Below, one piece after another: positions 9,287-20,006 of a DNA stretch of 64,000 nt. The first letter of the stretch is position 1. Each line of letters opens with the position of its first letter. Origin of the DNA: Ignavibacteria bacterium (GTDB lineage: Bacteria; Bacteroidota; Ignavibacteria; Kapaibacteriales; Kapaibacteriaceae); assembly GCA_016873895.1 (NCBI GenBank), contig VGVV01000002.1, positions 250,152-314,151 of the forward strand. Direction: 5' to 3'. The notes below the pieces were generated by a model, which was not told where the DNA came from, did not search any database, and worked only from the letters and a program-made list of their open reading frames with translations. A program made the translations under genes and the position numbers.

Positions 9287-10063
9287 TTGCATCGAATGGA
9301 GATTCGCACACATACCCACCGCGTTTTCGGGCTAGCAGCAGCTAGTATAGTTGCTATCACTATCGCTATGACGGGTAATCTCCTTGCCCAAACAGCCGGA
9401 GAGCAAGCACCTGGGGCTGATGGTGTTATCACATTTACGCCAGTTGTGCCGCTTATCGGGGAAGATTCTAAGTCGACGCATGCCAGCCAAGGAGCTGGTG
9501 CCAACCTGCTTTTTTCTGCGAGTGGTTGGGCTTTGGGTGGATATTATGTGGCCGACGCCGGAGGCCCCCTGTCGTGGTCTGTTGATGCATTTTTTACCAC
9601 ACGACGAAACAACGATGAGTTTGAGAGCTTTGGGTTATTCTTCCCATTCCCCGTGGTTGAGGGCAAGGTTAGTCGGGTTTTCAATCTCCCCGTAAACCTG
9701 TCACTGCGGTATCGAGTCTTTGAACAGTCCCTTCAGGAGACCTTTCGACCGTACATAACAGTTGGAGCAACCGCAGCAGCGGTAATCGTTACGCCATACA
9801 TGACGTATGATGCCTATGATCTTCCAGAGCGGTTCTACGACTTTTTTGAATCATTTGGGTACGCAACAACCTCCATCAAGCTAGGGGGCTTCATAGGCGT
9901 GGGCTCGAATTTTGGCAGCCTGGAAAAGGGCAGTACGTTTAGTCTCAGCGTGCGGTATTTCGTGATTCCATTCGGAGAGCCGGGTGTTGAAAGTCTTCGC
10001 AACCTGCCGATGTCGAACTTCAATGGCCTGTTCATCAGTTTGTCTATTGGTTCAATGTGGTAG
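9287..10063 (+). CDS. Predicted outer-membrane beta-barrel protein
   Basis: The 258-residue product has a long signal peptide (hydrophobic residues about 11-33, ending LLAQTAG). The rest is alternating aromatic/polar strands such as GWALGGYYVADAG and NLSLRYRVFEQ, ending in a short strand finishing MW, as outer-membrane barrels often do. I recognise no family. The start may be at 9287 or at the second ATG (9296). It is followed 10 bases later by trmO, and a functional link is not obvious. Confidence 0.72.
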   Translation: MHRMEIRTHTHRVFGLAAASIVAITIAMTGNLLAQTAGEQAPGADGVITFTPVVPLIGEDSKSTHASQGAGANLLFSASGWALGGYYVADAGGPLSWSVDAFFTTRRNNDEFESFGLFFPFPVVEGKVSRVFNLPVNLSLRYRVFEQSLQETFRPYITVGATAAAVIVTPYMTYDAYDLPERFYDFFESFGYATTSIKLGGFIGVGSNFGSLEKGSTFSLSVRYFVIPFGEPGVESLRNLPMSNFNGLFISLSIGSMW

Positions 10064-10073
10064 TTCGTTCAAC

Positions 10074-10745
10074 GTGATAACTTTCGAGCCTGTCGGCATA
10101 CTGCACTCACCGTACCAGAGATTTTATGATGCTCCACGGCAACCCGGCGTTGATGGGATTGCCGAAGAGTTGCGTGTGGAACTGTATGCGCACAAAAATT
10201 ATGAGCAAGCTCTTGAAGATCTGAGTGGTTGCACCCATATCTGGTTAGTCGTGTATTTCCATCGTGCTGAAGGGTGGAAGCCGAAAGTTCTTCCTCCACG
10301 AGGCAGAACTAAACGTGGTGTCTTTGCAACACGATCGCCTCACAGACCTAATCCCATCGGTATTACAAGTTGCGAGCTTGTGCGCGTTGATGGTCGCAAC
10401 GTCTATGTTCGAGGAACGGATCTTATGGATCAGACGCCTGTTTTGGATATTAAACCCTACGTGGCCTATGCTGATGCACACCCCGAGAGTAGGGTGGACT
10501 GGATAGATGGGCTCGAAGAAAGCGTGTATGCCATCGAAGGTGGCAGTAGGCTTGCTAACGAGCTGCCGGCAGATGTCGCGCGCCATGTGATGACCGTTTT
10601 GGGCGCAGATCCATTGCCACACCCCTATCGGCGGATAGAATGTTTAGATGGCGAAGTCTATGAAATCGCGGTTCGTGAGTACCGAGTTTACTATACCCTT
10701 AGGGACACCACGGTTACGATTCTCCGAACCCACGTAGTTTTGTAA
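10074..10745 (+). CDS. trmO: tRNA m6t6A37 methyltransferase (TrmO/TsaA family)
   Basis: TrmO methylates N6-threonylcarbamoyladenosine at position 37 of tRNAs using AdoMet. I chose the GTG at 10074 because the family match begins right there ([14 protein letters not shown]). The longer open frame to 9984 overlaps the barrel gene and has no match. The AdoMet-binding beta-barrel signatures [17 protein letters not shown] (about residues 80-96) and LDIKPYV are intact. The 223 residues include the usual C-terminal extension. metH begins four bases after the stop, so they share a transcript; both enzymes are tied to the AdoMet cycle. Confidence 0.9.
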   Translation: MITFEPVGILHSPYQRFYDAPRQPGVDGIAEELRVELYAHKNYEQALEDLSGCTHIWLVVYFHRAEGWKPKVLPPRGRTKRGVFATRSPHRPNPIGITSCELVRVDGRNVYVRGTDLMDQTPVLDIKPYVAYADAHPESRVDWIDGLEESVYAIEGGSRLANELPADVARHVMTVLGADPLPHPYRRIECLDGEVYEIAVREYRVYYTLRDTTVTILRTHVVL

Positions 10746-10749
10746 ATAC

Positions 10750-13700
10750 ATGATAGACATACGCTCACTGCTTACGGGCAGAATACTCATGTTGGACGGT
10801 GCTATGGGCACGATGATCCAACGATTACATCTGACTGAAGAGGACTATCGCGGCAAGCGGTTTGCGGACCACCCCACGTCTCTTCGTGGCAATAATGATC
10901 TTTTGGTCCTCACGCAGCCAGATGCAATTCGAGATATACACTTAGCCTATCTCAAGGCAGGCGCAGACATTATCGAGACCAACACGTTCTCGAGTACGCC
11001 CGTTGGGCAGGCTGAGTATGGTCTTTCAGAACTCGCCAGAGAGATCAGTAGAGAGGGGGCTCGCATTGCGCGCGAAGCCGCTCACGAGATGATGCGCTTA
11101 GATTCGTCGCGGCCACGATTTGTTGCGGGCTCGATAGGGCCCACGACAAAAATGCTTTCAATGTCGCCGGATGTGAACAACCCCGGCTACAGGGCCATCA
11201 CGTTCCGAGAAATGAAGCAGTCATTTCGAGAGCAACTTCTTGGATTACTCGAGGGTGGGGCAGACCTCATTCTGATAGAGACCATCACAGACACGCTCAA
11301 TGCCAAAGCGGCAGTTATAGCATACGCTGAAATTTGTGATGAACTGAGTGTCTCTGTGCCTGTCATGATTAGCGGAACTATTACCGACATGTCTGGTCGG
11401 ACACTATCGGGGCAAACTCCGGCTGCTTTTTGGACGTCGATGAGTCATACACGGAATCTCCTATCCGTAGGATTGAACTGCGCATTGGGGTCCAACATGA
11501 TGCGCCCCTTTATTGAGGAGATTTCACGGGTAGCCTCTGCATATGTGTCGTTATACCCCAATGCTGGACTACCCAATGCAATGGGCGGATATGATGAGAG
11601 CGCAGCCTACATGGCACAGCAAGCTCGAGAGTATGCCGAGGCTGGTTTTGTAAACATTCTTGGTGGATGTTGCGGCACCACGCCGGATCACATTGCCGCT
11701 ATTGCAGATGCCATAGCAGATATTCGGCCGCGAAGGGTGCCGGCTGTAAGTCCGTATTTACGTTTAAGCGGACTCGAGATGCTCGAGGTTCGACCGGAGA
11801 CAAACTTTGTGAATGTTGGCGAACGTACAAACGTTACCGGCTCTCGTGCCTTTGCCAAACTGATTCAACAGGGTAACTACGAAAAAGCCCTTGATGTTGC
11901 CCAGCAACAGGTGGAAAATGGGGCTCAGATCATTGATATCAACATGGACGAGGGGTTGCTCGACTCCGAAGCTGTCATGTGCGAGTTTCTCAACCTGATA
12001 GCGGCAGAGCCCGAGATATCGCGCGTTCCAATCATGATAGACTCTTCGAAATGGTCTGTACTGGAGGCTGGACTGCAGTGCATACAGGGCAAGGGAATCG
12101 TGAATTCGATTTCGTTGAAAGATGGGGAAGAGGAGTTCATCAAGCGCGCAACCGCCTGCAGAGATTTCGGTGCCTCAGTAATTGTGATGGCCTTCGACGA
12201 ACAAGGGCAAGCAGATACGCTCGAGCGTCGGATTGAAATCTGCAGACGTGCCTATGATATACTGGTGCAAACCGTGCGATTCCCGGCTGCCGACATCATA
12301 TTTGACCCCAACATCCTTACTGTGGCAACAGGAATTGAAGAGCACAATGGCTATGCGCTAGACTTTATCAATGCAACAGCGTGGATTAAGAATAATTTGC
12401 CACATGCACGAGTTAGTGGTGGTGTAAGCAATATCTCGTTTTCATTTCGAGGTAATGAACCTGTTCGACGTGCCATGCATACAGCATTCTTGTACCATGC
12501 CATCAAGGCTGGCATGGATATGGGGATTATTAACGCCGGTCAGATTGATGTCTATGACGAGATAGCACCTGAGCTCTTAGAACATGTCGAGGATGTTTTG
12601 CTCAATCGTCGCAATGATGCCACAGACAGGCTTCTATTGCTGGCAGAGAACTATAGAGGGCAAGAAGCATCGGCCGATCAGATTGAAGAATGGCGTAACG
12701 CAGATGTTACATCACGTCTGCAACATGCACTGATTAAAGGCGTTACGGAGTATATCGACGCAGATGTAGAAGAAGCACGACAGCAGTATCCTTCGCCCCT
12801 TTCAATCATTGAGGGGCCTTTGATGTCTGGTATGAACATCGTAGGTGACTTGTTTGGTGCTGGAAAGATGTTCCTGCCACAAGTTGTAAAGAGCGCACGT
12901 GTAATGAAGAAGGCTGTTGCCGCTCTCACACCGTACATGGAAGAGGAGAAGAGAAAGAGGGGCTCGGTAGCTACTGATGCAGGTGTTGTGCTTATGGCAA
13001 CGGTGAAGGGGGATGTTCACGATATCGGAAAGAACATTGTTGGCGTCGTGTTGGGATGCAACAACTACAGGGTAATTGACCTTGGTGTGATGGTGCCAGC
13101 TGAGAAGATCATTGATACAGTGATCGCAGAAAACGTAGATGTAATCGGGTTATCGGGCCTGATTACACCATCACTTGATGAAATGGTGCATGTGGCAAAG
13201 GAACTTGAGCGCAGAGGTGTTGCCAAGCCCCTTCTGATAGGCGGTGCTACAACGTCGCGCATTCATACTGCTGTGAAGATCTCATCAACCGTTAAATTCC
13301 CAGTTATCCATGTCCTGGATGCTTCGAAGGCTGTTCCTGTTGTGGGTTCACTGCTCCATAGTGAAGGTGCAGAACGATACCTTGAGGAGATTCGTAACGA
13401 GTACGAAACTGTTCGCAGGGACTATGCAAATCGCTCGGCAGCAAAGACATTCCGAAAGCTCGAAGAAGCGCGGTCCAATGCCCTTCAACTAAGCGGCTCC
13501 CATGTGAGGATGCCACGCTCAACTGGTGTGCATGTAACAAGGGATATTCCGCTCGAGATTCTTCGAGAATACATAGACTGGACACCATTCTTCCTATCCT
13601 GGGAAATGCGTGGTCGATACCCTGCTATTCTTGCAGACCCCGATCTGGGAGTAGAGGCATCAAAGCTTTTCTCCGAGGCAAATGCGCTGCTGGATAAGAT

Positions 13701-14412
13701 CATACGTGATCGCTCGATTCGCACGCATGCCGTGTGCGGAATGTTTCCAGCCGTGCGTGTTGGAGACGATGTACAACTCGCAAATGGCACAATGCTCAAC
13801 TTCCTGCGCCAGCAAACCGCGAAGGCACCTGGGCTGCCAAATCTGTCGCTTGCAGACTTTATTGCCCCTGCTGAACAGCTGGCAAGTGACGAGACGGATT
13901 ACATAGGTGCATTCGTTGTGAGTGCAGGCGACGGTGTTGACGAGCTATGTGCAGAGTTTGAATCGGCCAATGATGATTATTCCTCGATCATGGTAAAAGC
14001 CATTGCAGACAGGCTTGCTGAGGCATGCGCCGAATGGCTACATGAGCGCGTTCGCAGAGATGTATGGGGCTACGCCGAAGACGAAGCTTTAACAAACGAG
14101 CAGCGGATTGCAGAACAATACCAGGGGATTCGTCCGGCCCCAGGGTATGCCGCATGCCCTGACCATACAGAGAAGATAAAGTTGTTTAACATCCTGAATG
14201 CAGAGCAAAACATTGGTGTATCGCTGACGGAGTCCATGGCAATGACACCTGCCTCAAGCGTTAGCGGCTGGTACTTCGCACGTCCGCAGTCTACCTATTT
14301 CGCCATCACATCCATACAGGAAGATCAGCTCCTTGATTACATGAAGCGTAAAGCATGGACAATGCAAGAAGCGCAGCGCTGGCTTGCACCATTGCTGATG
14401 GCGGAGAGCTAG
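10750..14412 (+). CDS. metH: Cobalamin-dependent methionine synthase
   Basis: This enzyme transfers a methyl group from 5-methyltetrahydrofolate via cobalamin to homocysteine. All four modules are present in 1220 residues, as in E. coli. The homocysteine domain has zinc Cys in LNCALG (about 244) and GGCCGTT (about 307-308). The pterin domain starts [11 protein letters not shown] (about 355). The B12 cap and binding domain follow, with DVHDIGKN (axial His near 757). The C-terminal reactivation domain has [15 protein letters not shown] near 1128, so reactivation by AdoMet is retained. No cobalamin riboswitch is visible; the gene sits four bases after trmO and abuts purN. Confidence 0.98.
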   Translation: MIDIRSLLTGRILMLDGAMGTMIQRLHLTEEDYRGKRFADHPTSLRGNNDLLVLTQPDAIRDIHLAYLKAGADIIETNTFSSTPVGQAEYGLSELAREISREGARIAREAAHEMMRLDSSRPRFVAGSIGPTTKMLSMSPDVNNPGYRAITFREMKQSFREQLLGLLEGGADLILIETITDTLNAKAAVIAYAEICDELSVSVPVMISGTITDMSGRTLSGQTPAAFWTSMSHTRNLLSVGLNCALGSNMMRPFIEEISRVASAYVSLYPNAGLPNAMGGYDESAAYMAQQAREYAEAGFVNILGGCCGTTPDHIAAIADAIADIRPRRVPAVSPYLRLSGLEMLEVRPETNFVNVGERTNVTGSRAFAKLIQQGNYEKALDVAQQQVENGAQIIDINMDEGLLDSEAVMCEFLNLIAAEPEISRVPIMIDSSKWSVLEAGLQCIQGKGIVNSISLKDGEEEFIKRATACRDFGASVIVMAFDEQGQADTLERRIEICRRAYDILVQTVRFPAADIIFDPNILTVATGIEEHNGYALDFINATAWIKNNLPHARVSGGVSNISFSFRGNEPVRRAMHTAFLYHAIKAGMDMGIINAGQIDVYDEIAPELLEHVEDVLLNRRNDATDRLLLLAENYRGQEASADQIEEWRNADVTSRLQHALIKGVTEYIDADVEEARQQYPSPLSIIEGPLMSGMNIVGDLFGAGKMFLPQVVKSARVMKKAVAALTPYMEEEKRKRGSVATDAGVVLMATVKGDVHDIGKNIVGVVLGCNNYRVIDLGVMVPAEKIIDTVIAENVDVIGLSGLITPSLDEMVHVAKELERRGVAKPLLIGGATTSRIHTAVKISSTVKFPVIHVLDASKAVPVVGSLLHSEGAERYLEEIRNEYETVRRDYANRSAAKTFRKLEEARSNALQLSGSHVRMPRSTGVHVTRDIPLEILREYIDWTPFFLSWEMRGRYPAILADPDLGVEASKLFSEANALLDKIIRDRSIRTHAVCGMFPAVRVGDDVQLANGTMLNFLRQQTAKAPGLPNLSLADFIAPAEQLASDETDYIGAFVVSAGDGVDELCAEFESANDDYSSIMVKAIADRLAEACAEWLHERVRRDVWGYAEDEALTNEQRIAEQYQGIRPAPGYAACPDHTEKIKLFNILNAEQNIGVSLTESMAMTPASSVSGWYFARPQSTYFAITSIQEDQLLDYMKRKAWTMQEAQRWLAPLLMAES

Positions 14413-14991
14413 ATGGTTCAGCGCAAGAACGTGGCAGTAATCGGGTCGGGTGCTGGCAGTAATGCTGAAGCAATTTGTACATATGCGCTTAATGCAGATT
14501 GCGCGTACGCCGTTGCATTGATTGTATCAACCAGCCCTGGTGCTGGAATGTACACGGTTGCGGCCGCACATTCTATCCCCTTGCGTGTGCTTGATCCTGA
14601 GAAGGATATCGCCGGACAGATTTCGGACCTCATGATTGAGTATGGGATTGAGTTGTTAGCCCTTGCCGGATTTATGAAGCTCTTGCCAACCCAAATCATT
14701 GAACAATTGGGTGGAAGGGTTCTTAATATTCATCCAGCACTTCTGCCGAGTTTCGGTGGGAAAGGCATGTATGGCATACATGTTCACAAAGCTGTCATTG
14801 CTGCTAAGGCCTTGAAAACAGGGGCAACTGTGCACCTTGTTACCGAACAGTATGACGAAGGCCGCATCATCGCCCAGGACTACGTAGATGTGCCAACCAA
14901 TTGTACAGCACAAGAGCTACAAATTCTTGTAAAGAACGTAGAACACAGGATTTACCCACAGACTATCTCCGCATTTCTACGCAATACGTAA
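14413..14991 (+). CDS. purN: Phosphoribosylglycinamide formyltransferase
   Basis: PurN transfers the formyl group of 10-formyltetrahydrofolate to GAR in the third step of purine synthesis. The NIHPALLPSF motif (about residues 105-114) holds the catalytic Asn and His, and TGATVHLVTEQYDEG contains the catalytic Asp. The phosphate loop is GSGAGSN. It is 192 residues long and starts on the base after the metH stop. Both neighbours use tetrahydrofolate one-carbon units, which fits coexpression. Confidence 0.94.
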   Translation: MVQRKNVAVIGSGAGSNAEAICTYALNADCAYAVALIVSTSPGAGMYTVAAAHSIPLRVLDPEKDIAGQISDLMIEYGIELLALAGFMKLLPTQIIEQLGGRVLNIHPALLPSFGGKGMYGIHVHKAVIAAKALKTGATVHLVTEQYDEGRIIAQDYVDVPTNCTAQELQILVKNVEHRIYPQTISAFLRNT

Positions 14992-15068
14992 CTTTTGGGG
15001 TTCATACCCGTTGATAAGGGACTGTGGATAGTTTCAAGGGCAAAATCACGTATGTGAAGAGATTTTGT

Positions 15069-15097
15069 TTGACAATTTCAAATGGATTCACAATTTT
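15069..15097 (+). promoter_or_regulatory. Weak candidate promoter for the 1573-residue surface protein
   Basis: In the 206-base gap before the large secreted protein, TTGACA at 15069 is followed after 17 bases by AATTTT, a poor -10. A perfect palindrome GTGTATACAC lies at 15122-15131. The gene is expected to be strongly transcribed, so a promoter must be here, but the sigma factor is of the Bacteroidetes type and the exact element is uncertain. Confidence 0.3.
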
Positions 15098-15197
15098 AAG
15101 GGATGTACCTCCGGGAAAGGTGTGTATACACCCGAATAACAACGAAAATGATGGTTTTAAATAGTACATACTTGTTCACTGTTTCAATGAGGTTTGC

Positions 15198-18100
15198 ATG
15201 AGCCGCAGATTGCTACTTCTTGTACTCATGACGGGGTTGATGGGCGCATCGCTCGCAACGGCCGGAGACGGGAAAGATGGCGAAGATGTGTTGCGTAAGA
15301 GTGGACCGCGTACGCCGGTAGCGTCGTACCCGCTTCCATTCACAATCACTGGTGCCAACGCGCGCACGAACCCAGCTATCTCGACTGGATATTACTTCGT
15401 CGATTCTGACGATGAAGCGCCAGATTTCTGGCGTCCTGATCCATCGCAGTTCGTCGATACACTTACAGAGCCCGGAACATGGCGCCGCATTGTGTCGGGC
15501 CCACGTCAGCTTCCGAACTCGTACTGGACGGATCCAACACAGAACCTTTACGGTGGTTGGGCTTTCTTCCGTAATCTGGCGACTCCAGCCGACTCAACGA
15601 ACGATGCGTTCGCTGGTCCAATTTCGATAGGCTTCCCGTTCTATTTCAACGGGGTTCGTCAAGATTCGTTCTACGTTTCGACGAATGGTATCATTGGCCT
15701 TTCGAACCGTCGTTATTTCTACGAGTATGATCAGTACGGATATCCTACTGTACGTGCACGTCTGGAAGTAACACCTGGTAACTTCTCTGCCTATGATCCA
15801 TCATCTGACGACACACGCAGTCGTACTGGTGACGGTATGACAGACGGTACGGCCGACAACCACGGTTTCTTAAACGTTGCTTGTGGTGGTAGCACTACGA
15901 CTGCGACAGGTGGACTTCGCAGTGGTGCCAACCGTCCACTGGACCAAGGTTCAATCTCAGGTATATGGGGATCAACACAACCACAGCTGATCGCAGCTGC
16001 ATGGGATGATCTCCAAGTGTCTGTGTACAACACAGCAGATAACGCCGTTGATGACTTCTCGCGCGTGTATTACAAGCGCTCGCCATCAAACGACAAGCTT
16101 GTTATTTATTACGTTAACCTCACACCTATTGGTGCTAAGACAGCGACAGTTGGCGGTGTTACGCATAACGTTACGTTCAGTGCGAATAACCGTCCGAGCA
16201 GTGGTGGTGAACACTATCGCTTCTCGATGCAGGTTACACTTAATCGCGCAGACAGCTCAGTTACAGTCCAGTACGAGCGTTTCTCTGGTATCGCACCTCG
16301 CAGCGCGCTGTCTCCACATCCTGCAACGGTTTGGATGCGTTGTAACTCAACAGTTGGTGTAACTGGTCCAGCTCGCCGTTTGAACTGGTCGGGTTTCCCA
16401 ACATCAACACTGCCAGCAAATACGATGCTTGATTACAATACTCTGAAGTACACACAGTGCACGGAGTATTTGCACAACGTAGATGTGGGTGGTGGTTCGG
16501 TTCGCGCTGTGAGCTCACGTAACGACGATAACACGGTTCCTAAGGACTTCTTGGCTATCAAGTTCAAGCAGTACAAGAACATCATGCGCGTTATCAACGT
16601 ATCGTATCGTGTTCGTGCCCTCAACAACAACGCAAATCTTGCATTCTCAGTTGTTGTTCCTACGGCATCAGCAAACAACTACGAGCTTCTCGCCGGTGAA
16701 GAGCGCCTCGGTGCTATCCAGCCAGTAGCTATCGTACAAAGTCTCACGAATGATATCCAAGGTCCTCAGGGCGTAAACTACACGCGCCAGGGTGTGAACT
16801 TCAAGGTCCGTTTCCTCATTCGCAACGAGGCAACAGGAAAGATCGTTTACAACACGTCGAAGTCTGTAACCGATGCCTCCCTTCGTGATACAACACTGTC
16901 AGGTATCTACCGTTGCGACATTAATGGTAACAACCAGGCATATCAAGCTCCGGGTACATTCGTACTTCCTTACGAATTCATTAAGGTTGTGTTCCCTCCA
17001 TTCGAGCCTAACCCGTTCATTGATGACCAGATCGGTCGTCTCCTCACAACGGTTATTGCCGAACCAAAAGACTCATTGAATCAACTACTTGGTGATCAGT
17101 GGCCATTTGATGATACTACAAGCATCCGCATCTTCTCGATGCGCCGTTTGTCATCATTCAGCGACGACGTTACAGAGTATCACTTGGTCGGTGGTGCTGC
17201 GATGCCTTCTGTTCTGAAGTGGGTGAATATCGAAACTGACGTTGTTGACGGTGATGAAGTAACAAACAACCCACCACCACCGCGTGGTGAGTATGCTGCA
17301 AAGAACTCTGATATCTATCGTCTTAAGTCACCAGTTATCCGCCTGAATCGTGTAAATCTCGGTAACGTTGACATCCCACCAGTAGGACAGTATGGTGGTG
17401 ACGAACTTCGTTCATTCCCGATTAACCTTACACGTAAGCGCCGTGCTGTTCTTTCGATTTCATATCAGCGCACTGGTAAGCTTACAACACTTAGCCGCGG
17501 ATTCTCAGATAATCGTCTGATTGGACCAGAGCACCGTGTTAACATGCTTGCTGTTAATGGCTTTACACCAGGCTATCGCAATCCAGATGAAGTTTGGGTT
17601 GAGTTTGCACGCCCTAGTACTGACCAGTTGAATGGTATCACAAACATTCAGAACTGGGTACTTGATGTTCAGGCTCGTGGAACGACCTACCTCCAGCCAC
17701 TCCGCGCATGGGGTGGTGGTGGTTATGCTCGTGGCTACGATCTTGCCGACTATAACCTTCAGCTTACAGCTTCACCTAACCCACCACTTGGTGGTTTCCG
17801 TGAAGACCTATACGACGACGGTAAGGACAACGAATACTACAAGGTTACAATCCCGATCCCTGACACAGTTATCAACTGGGTCAACGAAGGTGCTCGTAAC
17901 TTCCGCTTCCGTCTCCGTGCACGCTGCTTGAACAACTCAACGCCGCCACTTCCTGCTGATGACGAAGATAACTTCTACGTTGATAACGTGAAGATCCTCT
18001 TCCCAGACGAAGTAACCGACGTTGAATTCTCAAACATCCAGTTGATTTGGCCATACACAATGGCACCTGCATCTCAGGCCACACGTGTACCTGTTCGTGT

Positions 18101-19919
18101 TAAGATTGCTAACAACACAAACATCGCCGCACCTGCCTTCTCGGTACGTGTTCAAATCAAGCCAGACGGTAATGAGAATCAGCAGATCTACTGCCGTACG
18201 ATTACGGTTCCAACACTCGCTGGTAACCGTGAAGTTTTGCTTCCTTTCCCAGATGCTAACTTCCGTACGACAACACCGGGTCAGTACAAGGTTACAGGTC
18301 GTATTTTCTTCCCAGGAAACGACTTGGATACACTTAACGACTCTACATTCGCTATGTTCCGCATGACGTTTGGTCCTGCATTCGCATACGAGAACAATCC
18401 GAACAACGCAACGAATGACGTACCTAAGCTCCAGTTCTCTGGTATCACAGGCAAGGGTCTCAATCACCGCGGTGGTAACGGTGGTGGTAACGGTGCTTCG
18501 TGGGGTCAGCTTGCAGGAGCTGGTGCTCAATATTCTTCAGGTAGCAATTGGGGTCAATTCCCTGCCGGTGTAACTGTAAACGACATGTTTGGTGCAGATG
18601 CTGGTAACTCATCTGGACAGATCGCTATGCGCTTTACGTTGTTCTCTCAGGACACAGTTGCCGGTTATCAGGCATACTGGGCAGAGTTGAACCAAGACGT
18701 GTTGAATATTTCGTTCTCACTCTATCGCGACCAAGGTGGTTTGCCTGGCGACGAGCGCATTGCTAACTCTACTATCCTCCGTCGTCGTGGTGAAGATGAG
18801 ACGGGAGCATTTACTGAGCCGCAGTTCGGTAAGTACGTTACGTATCTTCTCGCTCAACCAGTTGTCATTCCTCCTGGTGAGTACTGGGCATCGGTTGCTC
18901 AGATGGGTACAGAAGGTTATGAACTCGGAGCTTCTGAATCACGCATGGGTATGGTTACAACTCTTTACTCAGACATTCCAGTCTTTGGTATTGGTAACCG
19001 TACGCTACTCATCGACAAGAACTTTCGTATCCGCAACCGTTCAGGCGCGTTGCTCAACGATAACCGCTTTGCGTTTGAGTTGACACGTTTCTCTGGAGAT
19101 TGGGCGCCGTTTACTCCAACGATCGGCAACCCTGGCTATCCACACCTGAATGCGATGGGCTCGAGCCTTGGTTATTCAACGTTCACACGCGGATCATGGA
19201 TTCCATTGCTTCGTCCGTTCTTCGGAAATCGTTCTTTCTCAAGCCCTCCAATCTTTGTTGAGTGCGGTGTTCCTGTTGAACTCACATACTTTGATGCCAA
19301 GGCCCGTGCTACTGGAATCGATGTATTCTGGGAAACAGCTCAAGAGAAGAACAACGCTGGATTCCATGTTGAGCGTCGTGGTACAAAGGAAATCACCAAC
19401 CTTACAACTGGAAAGACAACACTATCATGCGTTGACCGCACGAGCAGTGTTGAGAATCCATGGGTTGCAGTTGGCTTTGTAAATGGTGTTGGTAACGCTT
19501 CGAAGACATCGAACTACAAGTTCTTTGACAACAACGTAGCTACTGGTACCAAGTACGAGTATCGTCTGCGTCAGGTTGATGTTTCTGGTGCACAATCATT
19601 CTCGAACGTTGTAAACGTTGAGTTCGGTAATGGTTCAGATGTTGCACTCGATAACAACTTCCCGAATCCAAGCAATGGTAAGACAACATTTACGTTCACT
19701 GTTCCATTTAGCTCACGCGTTAAGCTTGAAGTTTATGACCTCATGGGTAACGTTGTGAAGACAGTCTATGACAACGTCGTAGCTGGCCAGTCAAATGCTT
19801 ATGCAGTTGAGTGGGATGGCCGTCACAATGACGGAACAGATGTAGCTTCAGGATCGTACATGTACAAGCTGACTGCTGGCGAGACTGTACTATCGAAGAC
19901 ACTTACAGTTGTTCGTTAA
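15198..19919 (+). CDS. Giant secreted surface protein with T9SS type A sorting domain
   Basis: The 1573-residue product has a signal peptide (residues about 1-23, ending ATAG). Near residues 140-170 it has the SIGFPFYFNGVRQDSFYVSTNG-type beta module common in Bacteroidota secreted proteins. A long beta-rich body with no enzyme signature follows. The last ~85 residues are a T9SS sorting domain with an FlgD-like Ig fold: NFPNPSNGKTTFTF, LEVYDLMGN, and YMYKLTAG before LSKTLTVVR. Codon use differs from its neighbours: GGT, CGT/CGC, AAC and TTC dominate, as in very highly expressed genes. It is monocistronic, with its own terminator. An abundant envelope or S-layer-like protein is inference. Confidence 0.88.
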   Translation: MSRRLLLLVLMTGLMGASLATAGDGKDGEDVLRKSGPRTPVASYPLPFTITGANARTNPAISTGYYFVDSDDEAPDFWRPDPSQFVDTLTEPGTWRRIVSGPRQLPNSYWTDPTQNLYGGWAFFRNLATPADSTNDAFAGPISIGFPFYFNGVRQDSFYVSTNGIIGLSNRRYFYEYDQYGYPTVRARLEVTPGNFSAYDPSSDDTRSRTGDGMTDGTADNHGFLNVACGGSTTTATGGLRSGANRPLDQGSISGIWGSTQPQLIAAAWDDLQVSVYNTADNAVDDFSRVYYKRSPSNDKLVIYYVNLTPIGAKTATVGGVTHNVTFSANNRPSSGGEHYRFSMQVTLNRADSSVTVQYERFSGIAPRSALSPHPATVWMRCNSTVGVTGPARRLNWSGFPTSTLPANTMLDYNTLKYTQCTEYLHNVDVGGGSVRAVSSRNDDNTVPKDFLAIKFKQYKNIMRVINVSYRVRALNNNANLAFSVVVPTASANNYELLAGEERLGAIQPVAIVQSLTNDIQGPQGVNYTRQGVNFKVRFLIRNEATGKIVYNTSKSVTDASLRDTTLSGIYRCDINGNNQAYQAPGTFVLPYEFIKVVFPPFEPNPFIDDQIGRLLTTVIAEPKDSLNQLLGDQWPFDDTTSIRIFSMRRLSSFSDDVTEYHLVGGAAMPSVLKWVNIETDVVDGDEVTNNPPPPRGEYAAKNSDIYRLKSPVIRLNRVNLGNVDIPPVGQYGGDELRSFPINLTRKRRAVLSISYQRTGKLTTLSRGFSDNRLIGPEHRVNMLAVNGFTPGYRNPDEVWVEFARPSTDQLNGITNIQNWVLDVQARGTTYLQPLRAWGGGGYARGYDLADYNLQLTASPNPPLGGFREDLYDDGKDNEYYKVTIPIPDTVINWVNEGARNFRFRLRARCLNNSTPPLPADDEDNFYVDNVKILFPDEVTDVEFSNIQLIWPYTMAPASQATRVPVRVKIANNTNIAAPAFSVRVQIKPDGNENQQIYCRTITVPTLAGNREVLLPFPDANFRTTTPGQYKVTGRIFFPGNDLDTLNDSTFAMFRMTFGPAFAYENNPNNATNDVPKLQFSGITGKGLNHRGGNGGGNGASWGQLAGAGAQYSSGSNWGQFPAGVTVNDMFGADAGNSSGQIAMRFTLFSQDTVAGYQAYWAELNQDVLNISFSLYRDQGGLPGDERIANSTILRRRGEDETGAFTEPQFGKYVTYLLAQPVVIPPGEYWASVAQMGTEGYELGASESRMGMVTTLYSDIPVFGIGNRTLLIDKNFRIRNRSGALLNDNRFAFELTRFSGDWAPFTPTIGNPGYPHLNAMGSSLGYSTFTRGSWIPLLRPFFGNRSFSSPPIFVECGVPVELTYFDAKARATGIDVFWETAQEKNNAGFHVERRGTKEITNLTTGKTTLSCVDRTSSVENPWVAVGFVNGVGNASKTSNYKFFDNNVATGTKYEYRLRQVDVSGAQSFSNVVNVEFGNGSDVALDNNFPNPSNGKTTFTFTVPFSSRVKLEVYDLMGNVVKTVYDNVVAGQSNAYAVEWDGRHNDGTDVASGSYMYKLTAGETVLSKTLTVVR

Positions 19920-19942
19920 AGACTAGAGATAGTTATCGCGTC

Positions 19943-19980
19943 AAAGCCCCCAACGCTCATAGCGTTGGGGGCTTTTTCTT
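19943..19980 (+). terminator. Strong intrinsic terminator of the surface-protein gene
   Basis: Positions 19943-19957 pair perfectly with 19961-19975 (15 bp, loop CAT). The stem holds a run of C/G pairs, and a T-rich tail (TTTTTCTT) follows. It lies 23 bases after the stop and 31 bases before kdsD. Confidence 0.93.
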
Positions 19981-20006
19981 TGGAATGAATCCGTAAGTTG
20001 CGTCCT

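Noticed and set aside
10074..10750. Cobalamin or SAM riboswitch upstream of metH
   Set aside because: metH starts four bases after trmO; there is no room for and no sign of a riboswitch.
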